Shown piece by piece: positions 1-11,263 of a stretch of DNA of 64,000 bases. Positions within the stretch are counted from its first letter, which is position 1; each line of letters begins with the position of its first letter. The position numbers were made by a program, and so were the translations under genes. The notes beneath the pieces were generated by a model that saw nothing but the letters and a program-made list of their open reading frames with translations, had not been told where the DNA came from and ran no database searches. This DNA comes from Tulasnella sp. 424 (Eukaryota; Basidiomycota; Agaricomycetes; Cantharellales; Tulasnellaceae), in assembly GCA_019633425.1 (NCBI GenBank), contig WSUB01000139.1, forward strand, positions 1 through 64,000. The letters are read 5' to 3'.

Positions 1-9
1 GATTATTTT

Positions 10-69
10 CCAACTAATTACCAATTACGATTAAATACGAAATTTCCGTAATCGTAATGTAATTGGTTG
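10..69. repeat. Imperfect palindrome at the break of the Helitron gene
   Basis: The two halves of this stretch are near-perfect reverse complements. The left arm starts ccaactaattac and the right arm ends gtaattggttgg, with inner arms built on a cgatta/taatcg core around an AT-rich loop. It lies directly beyond the last readable codons of the Helitron Rep protein, so it may be the end of a small inverted-repeat element that interrupted the gene. The window edge cuts it off, so no target duplication can be tested. Confidence 0.5.
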
Positions 70-74
70 GAGCC

Positions 75-1769
75 TTATCGCCGCCTTCGATACTGTACAC
101 GCCCCTCATCATCGATAACTGACTCCGGGGTAATGGGCTTGGCGTACCCGAATCGGCACACTATGCATCCATGGCGCTCCCGACGACAGTATGGACCATG
201 CGAGTGAACCATAAATTCCTCCACCAGGGCTCTGTCCGCGGGATCTGTCGGCATTTCGGCACTGACAGCTGCATCAATATCGACAGCGGTGTTGCAGTCG
301 GCAGCGAACTTGATGAGAATATGAGCGTGAGGAAGGCCTCGCTTTTGGAATTCAACCACACGGATGACGTATTGCTTGGGACCGGCAGCGGGGAATAATG
401 CCGGCAGCTTTGCAAGGAGTTGAGATAGCTTTTGTGCAAAAACACGGGCGACGACGATGGGATTGTCGGCATAAGTCTGGCCAGGCCGAAGCACCGCTTG
501 TATTTCTGGCCAATGGGGGTTGCAGGTCATCGTAATGAAGAATGTTGGTGCACCAAAGAAGGCGGCGATTGCCAGAGCGTCGGCTACCTGTAAGAACTTT
601 TTAGCTCGAGGATCCGACGCGTGTTAAATCGAATCGTGATACCTGCTCCGCTGCCCAACGTTGGGAGCCTAAAAACGATGCTGGTAGATATATATTCTCC
701 GAAGGGGGTACATTTGCGTCGTCCATCAACATCGCGTCTTCCCGACGGAGGCGCTCTTGGTTTTGTCGGATATAGTGAAGTCGAGTCTCGAGGTTTCGTG
801 AGAACATATCAACTAAGTATTCGTTTGTAAGCCTTCCGAATATGGAAAATCTTGGATCGCTTAGGATACGGCGACGATAGTACCAAATTTGAGTCGTTGC
901 AGCATCGGCTTCCGGAACACCTTCATTCCCATCCATATTATTGTCTGGGACACCACCGGCATCAGAGATCCCCCACCCTTTTGTGCCATGGGGAAAGAAG
1001 AGTGGGTACGCCAACGGCTCCCAGAACCGACTGACGGTGGGAACTGGTACCTTCACCTCGCGACCATGTGGGTGTTGTGGCAAAATGATGAGCGAGCGGG
1101 GTGCGATGTCGGCGGTGCTGGAGTTGTCATGACGAACGATAGCGGCGATTTCGGCCGCGGCGTTGTCGCGAAGCTCGATATTTGCGGCGGGGGCTTCCGG
1201 AAGAATTCTTGATAGGTTCATAAACGACTGGGAGAGGGGATTGATGTTGGAGAGAGCTGTCGCAACAGCGTCGGTCCAGAGGTCAGGAATCTGGTTCACC
1301 CAAGCGTGGGCAGGGATCGAGTTGCGCATATAGCCATCGTACAAAACCCATCGGGCACCGGAGCGTTCATGATTAGGGCGTATTTGATGATATAGACGTC
1401 CTAAAAAGGAGAAAGCCTGGTGAGAATACACTCAGGCCGTCAGAATAGGGGGTGCACACCTTGAATAGCAAAAAAACCATCGGCAGTGTTAGGGAAGGCC
1501 GCAGTGGTTTGCAAAGCGGCAAAAGAGAAAAGGAGGTTGAGCTTTCGAGATAGTGCGGAGATTTGGGGATCATTGATAAAATAGTTGAACTCTTCTGGAA
1601 GGGGCGGGAGAGGCGGAACGGCGGCCACATAGCGTCCTTGTGGACCGCAGCAAAATCCCGGCTTTTCGCCGGAAAGCAAAGAGATGCCACAAAAAGGACA
1701 TGTGCGGTCCCATCGAAGGTCGTATAGTCGAAGGTTTGTGTTGGGCTTGTAGGGGGAAAAAGGGGGCAT
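75..1769 (-). pseudogene. Helitron Rep/helicase protein, N-terminal and HUH part only
   Basis: This is the start of a Helitron transposase, the rolling-circle Rep plus helicase protein that nicks and replicates the element. Three exons join in frame: 1769-1460, 1400-643 and 587-75. The first has a Cys-rich motif (CPFCG..., then CC). The second has the conserved region with WYYRRR and FLGSQRW. The third has FFITMTCNP and the HUH nuclease motif GLPHAHIL, followed by a Cys-rich CIVCRFGYAKP. Reading stops just after YRRR, where a palindrome begins, and no helicase domain follows, so the gene is truncated or interrupted. The true start may be further upstream. A helicase remnant at 14.4 kb is a separate fragment. 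Confidence 0.85.
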
Positions 1770-2228
1770 CGCAGGCGATGGGGGGAGTTGGTGGTGCCAG
1801 TCAAGAATCCAACGCGTTTTTCAGACATTTGATGTGGGAAGCAAAGCCGTGCAAGGGCAAACCCACCCCCATTGCTGACCGGCGTCGTCGGCAGCTTGTG
1901 TGAGGGCTTTTCTCCGCCGGGCATGAAATCAGGATCTCATCGGCTCGGTGTCAACGTCGGATAAGACAGATACGCAGTGAAGTATTTGCATTGTGGCTAG
2001 CAGATCTGATTTACGAATGGAGTAGTAGTACAGGCTTATTAAAAGATGAGAAGATGAGAAGAGGGAGAGCAAAGGATCTTGCCGGGGTCTTGTTGGCATT
2101 GCGATCGGAGGTAAGAGAGAGGAGCGGATTACAGTGGAAAGATAGACAAACATGCGCAACACAATAAACACGGCAACATGATTGAAAACGAAAGCACAGG
2201 AGACTAAATTCAAGGCAAGAGAATTATT

Positions 2229-3723
2229 CTACTCTTCAGTGAATCTTGCAGGCTGTTTTCCCCGTTTCTTAGCTGACATACCGCTGCTGGGCTCGTTGAT
2301 GCGGATGCCTCGTGACGTGGATGGGGGTGGAGGAAGAGATCCCGTAAAAGAGCGGAGAGTTGGGCGATGCAACTGAGGCTGGGGGTCGGGAGCCATATGG
2401 TTCGAGCTAGCTTGGCCACTGGATCCTGCGGGGTGGATTTGCGCGGACCGACGGGTGGTCCGTCCAGTTCCTCGTTGCCGGCTTGGGCCAGCTTGAGCTT
2501 GAGGAGAAGGGGTTCCACCACCGGTGCCGGAATTCGCGATACCAGCATGCCCGGAAACCGGGTGGGGCTCATCTCTGTCGGGATGATGTCCGGAGTCTGA
2601 CCGCAGGCTCTCATCGTGAGGAAGATGGGGGTGGCCAGGATCAAGGTCCATGGCACCCGTGGTGGTTGACCCGGACAACGACATCGGAGGCTGGGGAATT
2701 GGCCAGGCCGAGAGAGGTTGCTGAGTAGACGGTGTTGGTGACAGGGATGAAGGAGAAAAGGCGGCCGTGGCTGAGGATCGTGCCATTGCCGGGGACCCTG
2801 AAGTCGAACCCGCAGGGTCAAACCGGCTTGCTCTTGGGGTTGAAGGCATAGCCGCAATTGGCCGTGTCACTGAAGGGGAGGGGCCAGGTTGGAGGACAGT
2901 AGTACCCTTGCCCAAAAATCGAGATCGCTTTCTCGGGCTTTCTCCTTCGGTTTCCGCTGAATTCTCGTTCGTATCGGCGGTCGTGGAACCTTGAGGGGCG
3001 TTCAGTCGAGCCAGGTTAAGGGTAACGTGTTCCACTTGAATTCCGAATGTCCCGTCAGAGAGAACATATGCAAATCGGCCGATAACCTGAACCGCGGTGT
3101 TTGGCAGCGGCACAGGTGCGTTGGCCCAGCGAGGATTGGACGTATCAAACGCAACACTAATCGGGGCGTGATTGATATTAGAAACAGACTGCCGGTCAGA
3201 TTCCTATGAACACTTACCTTAACACGAATGGATGCGCCTCATCACGGACCCACTCGGAAGTGGATAGTAAGAATGCCCGAAGCTTTGTATTGGCAAGTAG
3301 GTCAGCGGTTGAGCGCGCATGACCGATTGCAAAGATAAAGGGAGGAAAGAAAGGAATGGATGCCTCATAAGAGGGTTGATTTGGATCGCCAGGGAAAGCA
3401 ACATGAAAAATAGCGTCGATAACCGCGGATGATTTGGAAGGCGTATCAGAGGCATCAGAAGAAGGGTGTTGGTCTTCCGATTTGGTAGAAATGGCAAGGC
3501 GACCAAAAAGGAAGATGAGAGAGTTGTCGGTGAGGAGAGAAGAATCGTGGGGAGGAGAGTAAATGCGAATGTCCGCATGATGGGATATTTCGTTTAAACC
3601 GAGGATCGCGGACTGATAGAACGCATAGCGAATGGGGAATGTGGATTTCTTGGAAGGAATAGAGACACGCTTGCCGTCAAAAACGGAGAAGATGCCGACA
3701 ATTAGCGAGCTTTGGGAGGACAT
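2229..3723 (-). CDS. Two-exon hypothetical protein beside the Helitron
   Basis: Exon 1 is 3723-3218 and exon 2 is 3156-2229, with a clean GTAAGT...TAG intron of 61 nt. The frame is kept, giving 477 residues. The first 200 or so residues are globular. A segment across the splice (NPRWANAPVPLPNTAVQVIG) resembles the strand-rich pattern of an OB-fold, but that is only my inference. The rest is low-complexity, rich in Ser, Pro, Thr and Arg, and ends in a basic tail, which suggests a nuclear or DNA-associated protein. It is on the same strand as the Helitron gene and upstream of it, so it may be an element passenger or accessory gene. I do not recognise a named family. Confidence 0.6.
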
Positions 3724-3867
3724 GGTGCAGTAAGTAGAGGAAAGAAGAACGATATAGGAGACGATTGGATGTGTTGGAGGCAAGAGGGTGAAGCGAGAAC
3801 AGATAAAGTGGGGAGAATTTGCGCTTAGCGAGGATTTCTTTATAAAGCCTAATGGGTCCGACCGCAA

Positions 3868-4843
3868 TGATTACACGAGCAAGGGTATGCTCTGACCTTA
3901 TACGTCATCCATGGCGCGGTTGTTAGGAGGTTTTTTTTCGTTCAGTTCGCCGTTGGCGGACGACCCTGGATGCGCCTCTCGTTCCCAGGATCACTTTAGA
4001 AAGCGGCGCCCAAAAAAAAGTGCAGGTGGCATAAAAAGTGCATGATCTATCCTCTGACATAGGGAAGAGATAATGGGAATTGAGACGATAAATTTCTTCA
4101 TTGAAAAGGCTCCGGTTTGGGAGAACGGAGGTTTTGCAGACAGATTAAGCCCGCGCAATTTTTCCTCAGTATGGTGGAGCTCCGGAGAAAAGAAAAGATC
4201 AAACCCGGCTAGGTGAGCAAGATCCAGCGCTAAAAAACCCTGAGAGCAACGTCATAAGCTAAATTCTGAGATCGGAAGAGCGGCGTCCCAGCAGTGTCTT
4301 CAACCGGCAAAGCCATGCCTGTAACGGGTTAAAATAGGACACGAAGCCGTAATCTTTATACTCGCGTCGAAAGAGTCATTGTGGCAGTCAAGAATAGAGA
4401 GAAAAAGAGCGCTTGCATGCTCGGCGAAGAGTTGGTAGAGCGCCGAACCTAAATGCAATCTGGTCCAGAGCTTGGAGCAGGCGGACATTGCGTGGAGAGT
4501 AAAAATTCAAAACCGTTTGTTTGGCAAGGGTAGCAGTGTACAGTATGATCAGCATCAGTAGGAGAAAAGCGAGTGTCGGTAGTGGCACGGACCCGAAGGG
4601 AGAATCGGGACCGAAGGAGAGTGAGGAATGGCCAATAAGAGAAGGAGACAGTCGGAACCGGAGAGCACCACCTGGCTCCACCATGGAAAGAGCGAATCAG
4701 AGGCCGAGCCTCCCTAGCAACCGCCGTCGTTAAGGAAGCGGACGACTGTGGATAATATAGAGTAAATCTAGCGTAGCACGGCGAGGGGATATAGTAGAGT
4801 TGCTCTTCCAGAAAAACGACCGGTCTCCTCTTCCATCACGCTA
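3868..4843. other. Gene-poor interval
   Basis: No convincing gene. On the minus strand around 4388-4684 there is an open frame with a hydrophobic stretch (LAFLLLMLIIL) that could be one membrane segment, and another short frame at 4300-4488. They have no family match that I can recognise and no paralogue in the window. Purine-rich and A-run stretches near 3935 and 4010 look like non-coding sequence. Confidence 0.3.
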
Positions 4844-5575
4844 GAATATCACAACAAGACAATCACGAAGACTTGGGCGGCAAACCGTACCTTGGATACT
4901 ACTTCCTCGCTTTGACGATTTTCAGCTTGAGTTTTATCAGAGACTACTTTGTGGGCCTTGTTCTTCGTTTTCCATTTGAATGTGAACTGATGGGTTTCCG
5001 TATATCAGGTATCATGATGTGCTCACGTACCAAACCAAGTACGACATCATTCCGTACGCCATTGTCAGACCACTTGCCGTCGCCCTCTTCGGCTTTTGCC
5101 AACTTCTCGTCCTCACGTCAACTTATGCTTTGGGCATCACTGGTACTCTTTCATTCTTCCGAGCGTGTCGACTAGATGATGAACGACCGCGATTGCACGT
5201 AAGCACCTACTTAGGCGACTATTTTGGCATTTCGATGGACCACCGCGTTGAGGGCTTCCCCTTCAACATCATGCGCGACCCCATGTACAACGGTTCGACC
5301 ATGTGTTTCTTGGGAGCTGCTCCCTGGTGCGTTGAGAGTGTTTGATTGTCTCGAGGACGTCCTCGTTGACCCATCCTTCGTCCTGGCAGGTCTCGCTCCC
5401 CCGCTGGATTGGACTTTTCGAGTTTGGTCTACATCATCTACACCGTTGCACTGACATATGAAGGTTGTGCAACCGTCCATCCTTTCCCAATTTGCTCGTT
5501 CGCTCACCAGGTCCCATCACCTCCCAGGCCTTTCACCGGCACGATTTACTCAAAGCGGGCCGCCAAGTCTCAGTA
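4844..5575 (+). pseudogene. OPI3-like phospholipid methyltransferase remnant, copy 1
   Basis: The family methylates phosphatidyl-monomethylethanolamine to phosphatidylcholine in the ER membrane. Recognisable pieces are EYHNKTITK, then GYYFLALTIFSLSFIRDYF, then KYDIIPYAIVRPLAVALFGF...TYALGITG. After an intron come YLGDYFGISMDHRVEGFPFNIMRDPMYNGS (split here into its parts: the methyltransferase loop and last helices), and the C-terminus IYSKRAAKSQ ending at 5574. The N-terminus is absent, frames shift between the first blocks, and part of the last transmembrane region is out of frame. It is therefore dead or very nearly so. It lies tail-to-tail with kinase copy A. Confidence 0.75.
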
Positions 5576-6345
5576 AAAGTCGATCACGCCAAACGAACAT
5601 CGAAACGAAATTAACGACCTCAACCTTTGTGCCTTACATAACGCCGCTTCCGACGTCGCTGCCAACTACACTCCGACCTCCAAAATTCCTTCGTCTGTCA
5701 TTTTTGTATCAGACTACCGCGACTAGATATGGCTCAACCCACTGTATCTACTTATCCTAACCGTTGTTTCTCGTGCGTGAGACTGCCGATCTTTATAAGA
5801 GCGGATCCATTGTAGGAGCTTTATGAGGTATGGAACCACTCGCGCTCAAAAGCAAAGGCAGCCCTGGAAATGACTATGAGGGAACTTCACCGCACTGCGG
5901 CAAGATACGGGTCTTTCCGAAGTGATTTCTCTGTGAGAGAATTCGTTATTGGTGTGTTCAGTACGAGTCGACCATTGGACAGCCATTGCAAGGGCACCCT
6001 GCTGCCTTACCTTTGCCAGACTGTGGAGGTGATAGAGGGACCGGTAGTTTGTCCCCGGGGTCGTATTGTTCTATGTCGCTCGGGTGCCGCATGAGGCCCC
6101 AGAGTGGACGATCCCATGCATCGTGACGCAGAGACCACTGGCAGTCAAATCATCATAGCACGGATGAACTTGTATATATAACGAGGTCCCGCAACGTACT
6201 CTTGGTTCATGATGACTTTACAAAGATAACAGGCGCGAGGAGAGGTGAGTTTCAGAAATAGCGTGCAGTGCTGAGGCGAAGAGGAAAAAGGAAACCTGTC
6301 AGTGGGAAGGGATTATGAATGGGATGTTGGGGTGTACGGGTGAGG
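5576..6345. repeat. Shared spacer between OPI3 remnant and kinase-TPR gene, copy 1
   Basis: This spacer recurs near 18276-19036 and 32680-33387, and in part near 10770-11263. Shared landmarks include atggctcaacccactg, atcctaaccgttgtttctcg, a TATAA-like gatctttataagagc, and a final block just before the TPR gene stop. No open frame is kept between copies, so it is duplicated non-coding DNA and the 3' flank of the kinase-TPR gene. Confidence 0.7.
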
Positions 6346-8770
6346 TCAGGGCGCAGATGCGTCTGGTTGGAGCGACACGACTGCGAGCCAATGGGTGGCG
6401 TTCTCCTCGCATCCAGTGCTTCCAATCTGAGCATATATATCCTTTGCCTCTGTATAGAGTAACATAGCCTCAGCGTCGCGACCTTGGTCATGGCGCAGGT
6501 GACCAAGAGCAAGTCGCACGTTCGCTCGACCCAGGTCATCACCGACGCGAGCGTAGATTTCTTGCGCTCGGGTGAACGACTCGTCTGCCTGGGTGTATTT
6601 TGACTGAAGACGGTAGACCTCTCCCAGCCCAAACAACGTGTTTGCTCGACCCAGGTCATCACCGACGCGAGCGTAGATTTCTTGCGCTCGGGTGCACGAC
6701 TCTGCTGCCTGGGTGTATTTGGATTGAAGACGGTAGACGTCTCCCAGCACATCCAACGTGTTCGCTCGACCGCGGTCATCGCCGTTACGAGCGTAAATTT
6801 CTTGCGCTTGAGTGTAGGACTCTTCCGCCCATGTGTATTTGGATTGAAGACAGTAGACCTGTCCCAGCCCAAGCAACGTGTTTGCTTGACCATGGTCATT
6901 ACCGACGCGAGCAAAGATTTCTTGCGCTCGGGTGTACGACTCTTCAGCCTGAGGGAATTTGGTTTGGTTACGGTATACGTCTCCCAGCCCATCCAACGCG
7001 TATGCTCGACGCCAGTCATTACCGATACGAGCGTAGAGTTCTTCCGCTCGGGTGTATGACTCTTCTGCCTGGATGTATTTGCATTGAAATTGATAAACAT
7101 CTCCTAGGAACTCCAACGCCTTTGCGGTCGCTGTGTGATTGCCAGCTGACCTCGCGAGAGACAGTGCTTCCTGGAACAGCGAGGTAGCCTTTTCAGGACT
7201 ACTTTGCTTGAAATGCATCTGACCCATTTGGAGCAGCAGCTCAATAGATGAAACTCTGCGGTCGGATGCCTTCCCACCGGATGGGGGAAGCGATGGCTGA
7301 AACGGGGCGCCTGTTAAGAGCATTCACAACGAAATCAACGCTGGACTCACGATCCATTGGAGCTCCATACAGCACCGAGCAATGTTCGGTCTAGCCTTCG
7401 GGTCGAATGCCCAGCAATCCTTCATCATACTGCAAAGCGCGATGATCTGCGCAAGCTGTGCATCTTCCCGAGCCGCCGGAACCTCTCCTTGAATCACCAT
7501 CAGGGATATAGCGACTGCCGAATTGACCTCGTGAAACGGGACTTTGTCAGTCATGACCTGATGGAAGGTTGGTAAATGGAAATGAGCGATAACGAGAATA
7601 TTGAATAGTTGCAGGACCGCTTACCTCCCAACAGATCCAGCCGCCGGCCCAAATATCGGCCGACAGACTCGGGCGTTCCCCGTCCACCACCTCAGGAGGC
7701 GCCCAGCGGAGCGACCAAGCAGGTCCTGTCAACGTCAACTGATTTCCGACCGCACCGACGTGTATTTGAGGGCCGGCTTGCTCCATCGTCGGATTTCGCT
7801 GCGCCTGCTGGTCATACTCCTCGTTCGGGGCAATGTCTTCCGACTCGGTGATAGGACGCGCGGAGCCAAAATCGGTAATGATTGCTCGGTAGGACGAGCT
7901 GACGAGAATGTTGAGCTGAATGCGCCGTTGATGTGAGACATGACGTTCCAGCCGCGTGCAGATCCATCAACTTACCGACTTCAGGTCGCCGTGGCAAATT
8001 GGCGGCTGGCGTGTGTGAAGATACTTGATACCTTCGAATGCATCCTCGATCTAGGATGAGGAAGGTATAAGCCTTTTCCGACACTTAAACGTGGATGATT
8101 TCGCTTACGAGTGAAACGCGTTCGGGAATTTCCCATTTTCCCGTGGCTAGGAATTCGCTAACGTTTCCGTTCGGCTCCCACGACAAAACTATCCAAGCCT
8201 TTCCGTTTTCGAGATCTTCGACGAAGCCAACCAATCTGACGATGTTCTTGTGTGACAGCCCGGCCGTTATCTCCACTTCATGAACAAATTCCTGGACAGA
8301 TCCCGTAAGCACTGTACAGCGAGTCACAGAACTAAACCTCCTTACGTTTGAGAACTTCTTTTGATTGGTGCCTTCGTGAGATCGAATTTTTTTCACTGCC
8401 ACGACTTCTTCATCGCGCCCATCGTCCGGTCGGAATGCCGCCTGAACCACGTCTGCCTTGCCACCACTGACATGAAAGCCCTCCAGGGTAAAGATGATTG
8501 CAGTGGGATGGATGCGGAAACTCGCTAGGCCGTCCAGTCTTTGTCGCTGTGGCATTGTTGTCAATGACTCCGGGCCAACTGTGTATGAAGAATCGGACTT
8601 GCCGCAGTAGTTTTTTCCGGTGCTGTTCCCTCCGCGACTTTAAATTGAGCGTGGCCAAGTGAGCTCTCATTGCTGTCTCCATCAACCGATGGGGTTTGAG
8701 GTCTCGCCGCCGATACCCCGACACGTTGATCATGGGGTGTTTCAAAGAGGTTAGGGGTAAATCTCTGCAT
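6346..8770 (-). CDS. Protein kinase-TPR fusion, copy A
   Basis: Predicted serine/threonine or TKL-like protein kinase joined to a C-terminal TPR scaffold, 691 residues. Exons: 8770-8603, 8546-8346, 8291-8109, 8050-7976, 7915-7625, 7557-7351 and 7296-6346. The total length is a multiple of three. Motifs: Gly-rich SGGKADVV near 83-90, VAVKK with beta-3 Lys at 108, HGDLKSLN at 204-211 (Gly replaces the Arg of HRD), DFG at 224-226, PPE, and DIWAGGW. Exon 7 alone encodes seven TPRs of about 40 residues of the kinesin-light-chain kind (GLGDVYRLQSKY...AEE...). All catalytic residues are present, so activity is plausible. The first intron begins with GC, not GT. An alternative start is the ATG pair just upstream of exon 2. 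The partner and pathway are unknown. Confidence 0.85.
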
Positions 8771-9360
8771 TAGCCAAGGGCGTCAAGAAACGCTTGGATT
8801 TGATCGATACTGGTTCTGGGAGAATGAAGAGACGGGTTAATTGCAAGTAGATTGCGCCGGCACAGGCCAGGAAACCAAGGCGGTGGTCGAGGGGTGGTGT
8901 ATCGATCGAGCCGTGCTTCAGGCCAATCCCGAGCTCGGATATCACATTCATTCCCACGCCACACCACCATTAAACCTTTTACGGAACTCGCATGTTGACG
9001 CACCAGATAGCTTCCGATGACGAGTAAGCTAGCCTCCTGCGTCCCCATTTCACTGCAACAAGATACAGGCCTGGAGATAGTCTTCCTGTTATTCTTCATT
9101 TGGTGTGCTGGGTCCGAGTCGACTATAGATTGGGCACCCGAATCCATCGTGAGTCTGCCTTGGTGCCGTGCGTTTACCAAACTGTCGGATTGTTAGAGGC
9201 ATGCACAACCTTTCCCGGAGCCATATTATCGCTCATCTCTCGAGCCTAGTCTGCGGCCGAAAAGTGCGAGATCCGATAAATTACCGTGGAAGGGCTGAAG
9301 CGCGCATGAACCATATTTAGTGTGGTACTGGCAGAGTGGATTAGAAACTATAGCTTAAGT
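8771..9360. promoter_or_regulatory. 5' leader and promoter flank of kinase-TPR copy A
   Basis: This flank is shared with the other copies: a stretch ending aatccaagcgtttcttga just before the start codon, an upstream ggaaaccaaggcggtggtcga block, and a further block (gtaagctagcctcct onward) that reappears at 15541 in copy B. A short in-frame peptide upstream (around PPPWFP) is partly conserved between A, B and D and might be a uORF. I see no clear TATA box. Confidence 0.45.
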
Positions 9361-9480
9361 ACCTGGCGGAGGAGACACGACAAGACCGTGACAGGGTTTC
9401 AAATGCAGTTTACAGCGTTAGGGCAGCCCTTCTTGTCACGAAATCTATTAGAATTGAGCACTCACGGTACAAAGCGAAGC

Positions 9481-9610
9481 CTACAAGACACCCTTCGCCG
9501 CCTCGATGACGAAGCTCCTCGGAGGCAAATGCTCGGAGGCCAGGCCCGAAGTCAGCGCCACCGTTCCCATGACGTTGAACTTCGTGGCATCATATCGCCA
9601 GTGACAAATA
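9481..9610 (-). pseudogene. Unidentified gene tail
   Basis: On the minus strand a 40-residue frame ends at a stop at 9481-9483: it contains YDATKFNVMGTVAL, then TSGLASEHLPPRSF and VIEAAKGVL. The composition is protein-like and it may be the last exon of a gene whose remainder is missing. It sits where the spacer of the repeat unit breaks off (after the conserved tttacagcgttag at about 9418). I cannot assign a family. Confidence 0.35.
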
Positions 9611-9899
9611 GTAGGTGTGCAGAGTCTCCAATAAAGCGAAGTAGATATCACTTAGAATATATTTACTTTCGTCTGACTGTGGGCGATGATTGTGCATATA
9701 AAACGAAATAAATAGAAAAACTAGGCGTCAGCTTCCGAAACAACTGTCCTAAGCAAATGAGAGGAGGAGGTTGCTCCCCCGTTCGGTATGGCACAGAAAG
9801 CTATTGCCCAAAGCCCGAAGCGTCGCGGAGTAACGAATTAAGCTGCAATTGGATCGTCGAGTGAAGGGTATGGATCGTCCCGTCAAGCAGCCTTCTAGC

Positions 9900-10400
9900 C
9901 ATATTGTGGACAGGGCTACCTCGTGCATTACTGCATGTGGGCATAAAGGTACAGTGATCCCGAAAAATGTTTTTAATCCATTCTCATTAGCCTCCATATA
10001 TATTCGTCTTGCCGACGTCGTTTACAGACAAAGGCAATAGGAAGACTCACAACGGTTCTTAAGAGAGAAGCCGGCATGAACTGAATTCTCCACCACCGTA
10101 GACAGAGCCCGCTTGATCCTCGGCGCTTGCGTCTTAACCAATGTATTTGCTTCATAGGAATTGTAGGCGTGGTAGGAGCTCGTCGTTGGGGTGGGGTTGG
10201 TTGGGCGCGCTGGGCCATGTGGCTGCTGCTTTCGCTAGGTTGGTTCCAGTGGGAACCGGAAGCCGGATTGATCAGCGACTTGCATTCGAAAAGCAATTTG
10301 GGAAGGGCATGCAGGAATAGGATGTAGAGGGAGTGGTGTTGTCAAATAGGAAAACGGGAAGAAGGGCGGTGCGGTTGACGGGAAAAAACCCTACCATCAG
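9900..10400 (-). pseudogene. Duplicated gene X fragment, copy 1
   Basis: Homologous to 16600-17075. The two copies differ by insertions of three and six bases, which keeps one minus frame open in both (shared words SLINP, WNQPSE and QPTPPQRRAP-like). This suggests former or present coding. It ends at a GTGAGT donor in both copies, after which the two copies still share about 130 bp and then diverge into unrelated sequence. It is thus a 5' gene fragment lying divergent to the lost or broken methyltransferase. Family unknown. Confidence 0.4.
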
Positions 10401-10679
10401 GGTCCATGTCAAACGTCAACCTACCAAGACTCACGATCATCCCCGACGCGTGACGTCATATCTGGGGATTCCCCTCCTCGCCACACTGTTCGGAACCAGT
10501 GCCACTCAGCTCTGGTAGCCCTCCGATACATTGCAGAGGCATTGAGGGAGGCAGGCAAGGGGGTGAAAGTGCAAAGATCGGGTAAGCTCGATCACATTCC
10601 GCTTCCAGTCAAGACTCAGCCAGGGCACCCCAGTCTAGAGCACCCTCGAAAACGCTCACAACACTTTAACATAGATTAC

Positions 10680-11263
10680 ACAATGCCAGTCGTCATTGCA
10701 ATCCCTCTTCCAACCCCCCCCCCCCTCTCTCAGGTCTTTTGTACAGGCAACCGTTTCTCCTCACTCAACCGCTCTGTGCTCAAAAGCAAGTAAGCCCTGG
10801 AATGACTGAAGGAACTTATACGGCCTTTCCGAAGTGATTTTTCTCTGTGAGAATTGCTTTTGGCGTGTTTAGTAGTAGCCGACGATTGGACAGCCATCGC
10901 AAGTCCGCCCTGCTGCCTTACCTTTGCCAGTCTGTAGCGGTGATCAATCCGTCCCCGGGGTCGTATTCTTCTATGTCGCTCGAATGCAGCATGAGGCCCC
11001 AAAGTGGGAGATCCCTCCCGTGCATTGTTACGCAAATACCACTGGGAGTTCAAACCATCATATATAGTATGAATGGACTTGGATATATAACGAGGTACCG
11101 CAACGTGGATTAGTTGACGACTCTATATATACAAAGGGTAACTAGCGCGAGAAGACGTGAGTTTCAGAAATAGTTTACAGGATTCAAGCGAAGAGAAGGA
11201 AAAAGCAACCTATCACTGGGAAGGGATTATGAATGAGATGTTTAGGTGTACGGATGCGTGAGG
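10680..11263. repeat. Repeat spacer with the methyltransferase deleted
   Basis: It begins like the promoter of the OPI3-like copy at 17.35 kb (cgtcattgcaatccctcttccaacccc), then jumps at about 10770 into the spacer that follows the gene elsewhere (gtgctcaaaagcaag, then aatgactgaaggaactt). The roughly 1.1 kb methyltransferase body present at 17.4-18.5 kb is missing here. It ends at the 3' end of kinase-TPR copy B. Confidence 0.65.

Noticed and set aside
6600..7187. Long plus-strand frames across the TPR exons (also at 11.4-12.5, 19.0-20.0 and 33.4-34.2 kb)
   Set aside because: They are antisense shadows of the 120-nt TPR repeat and recur in every copy because the repeat length is a multiple of three.
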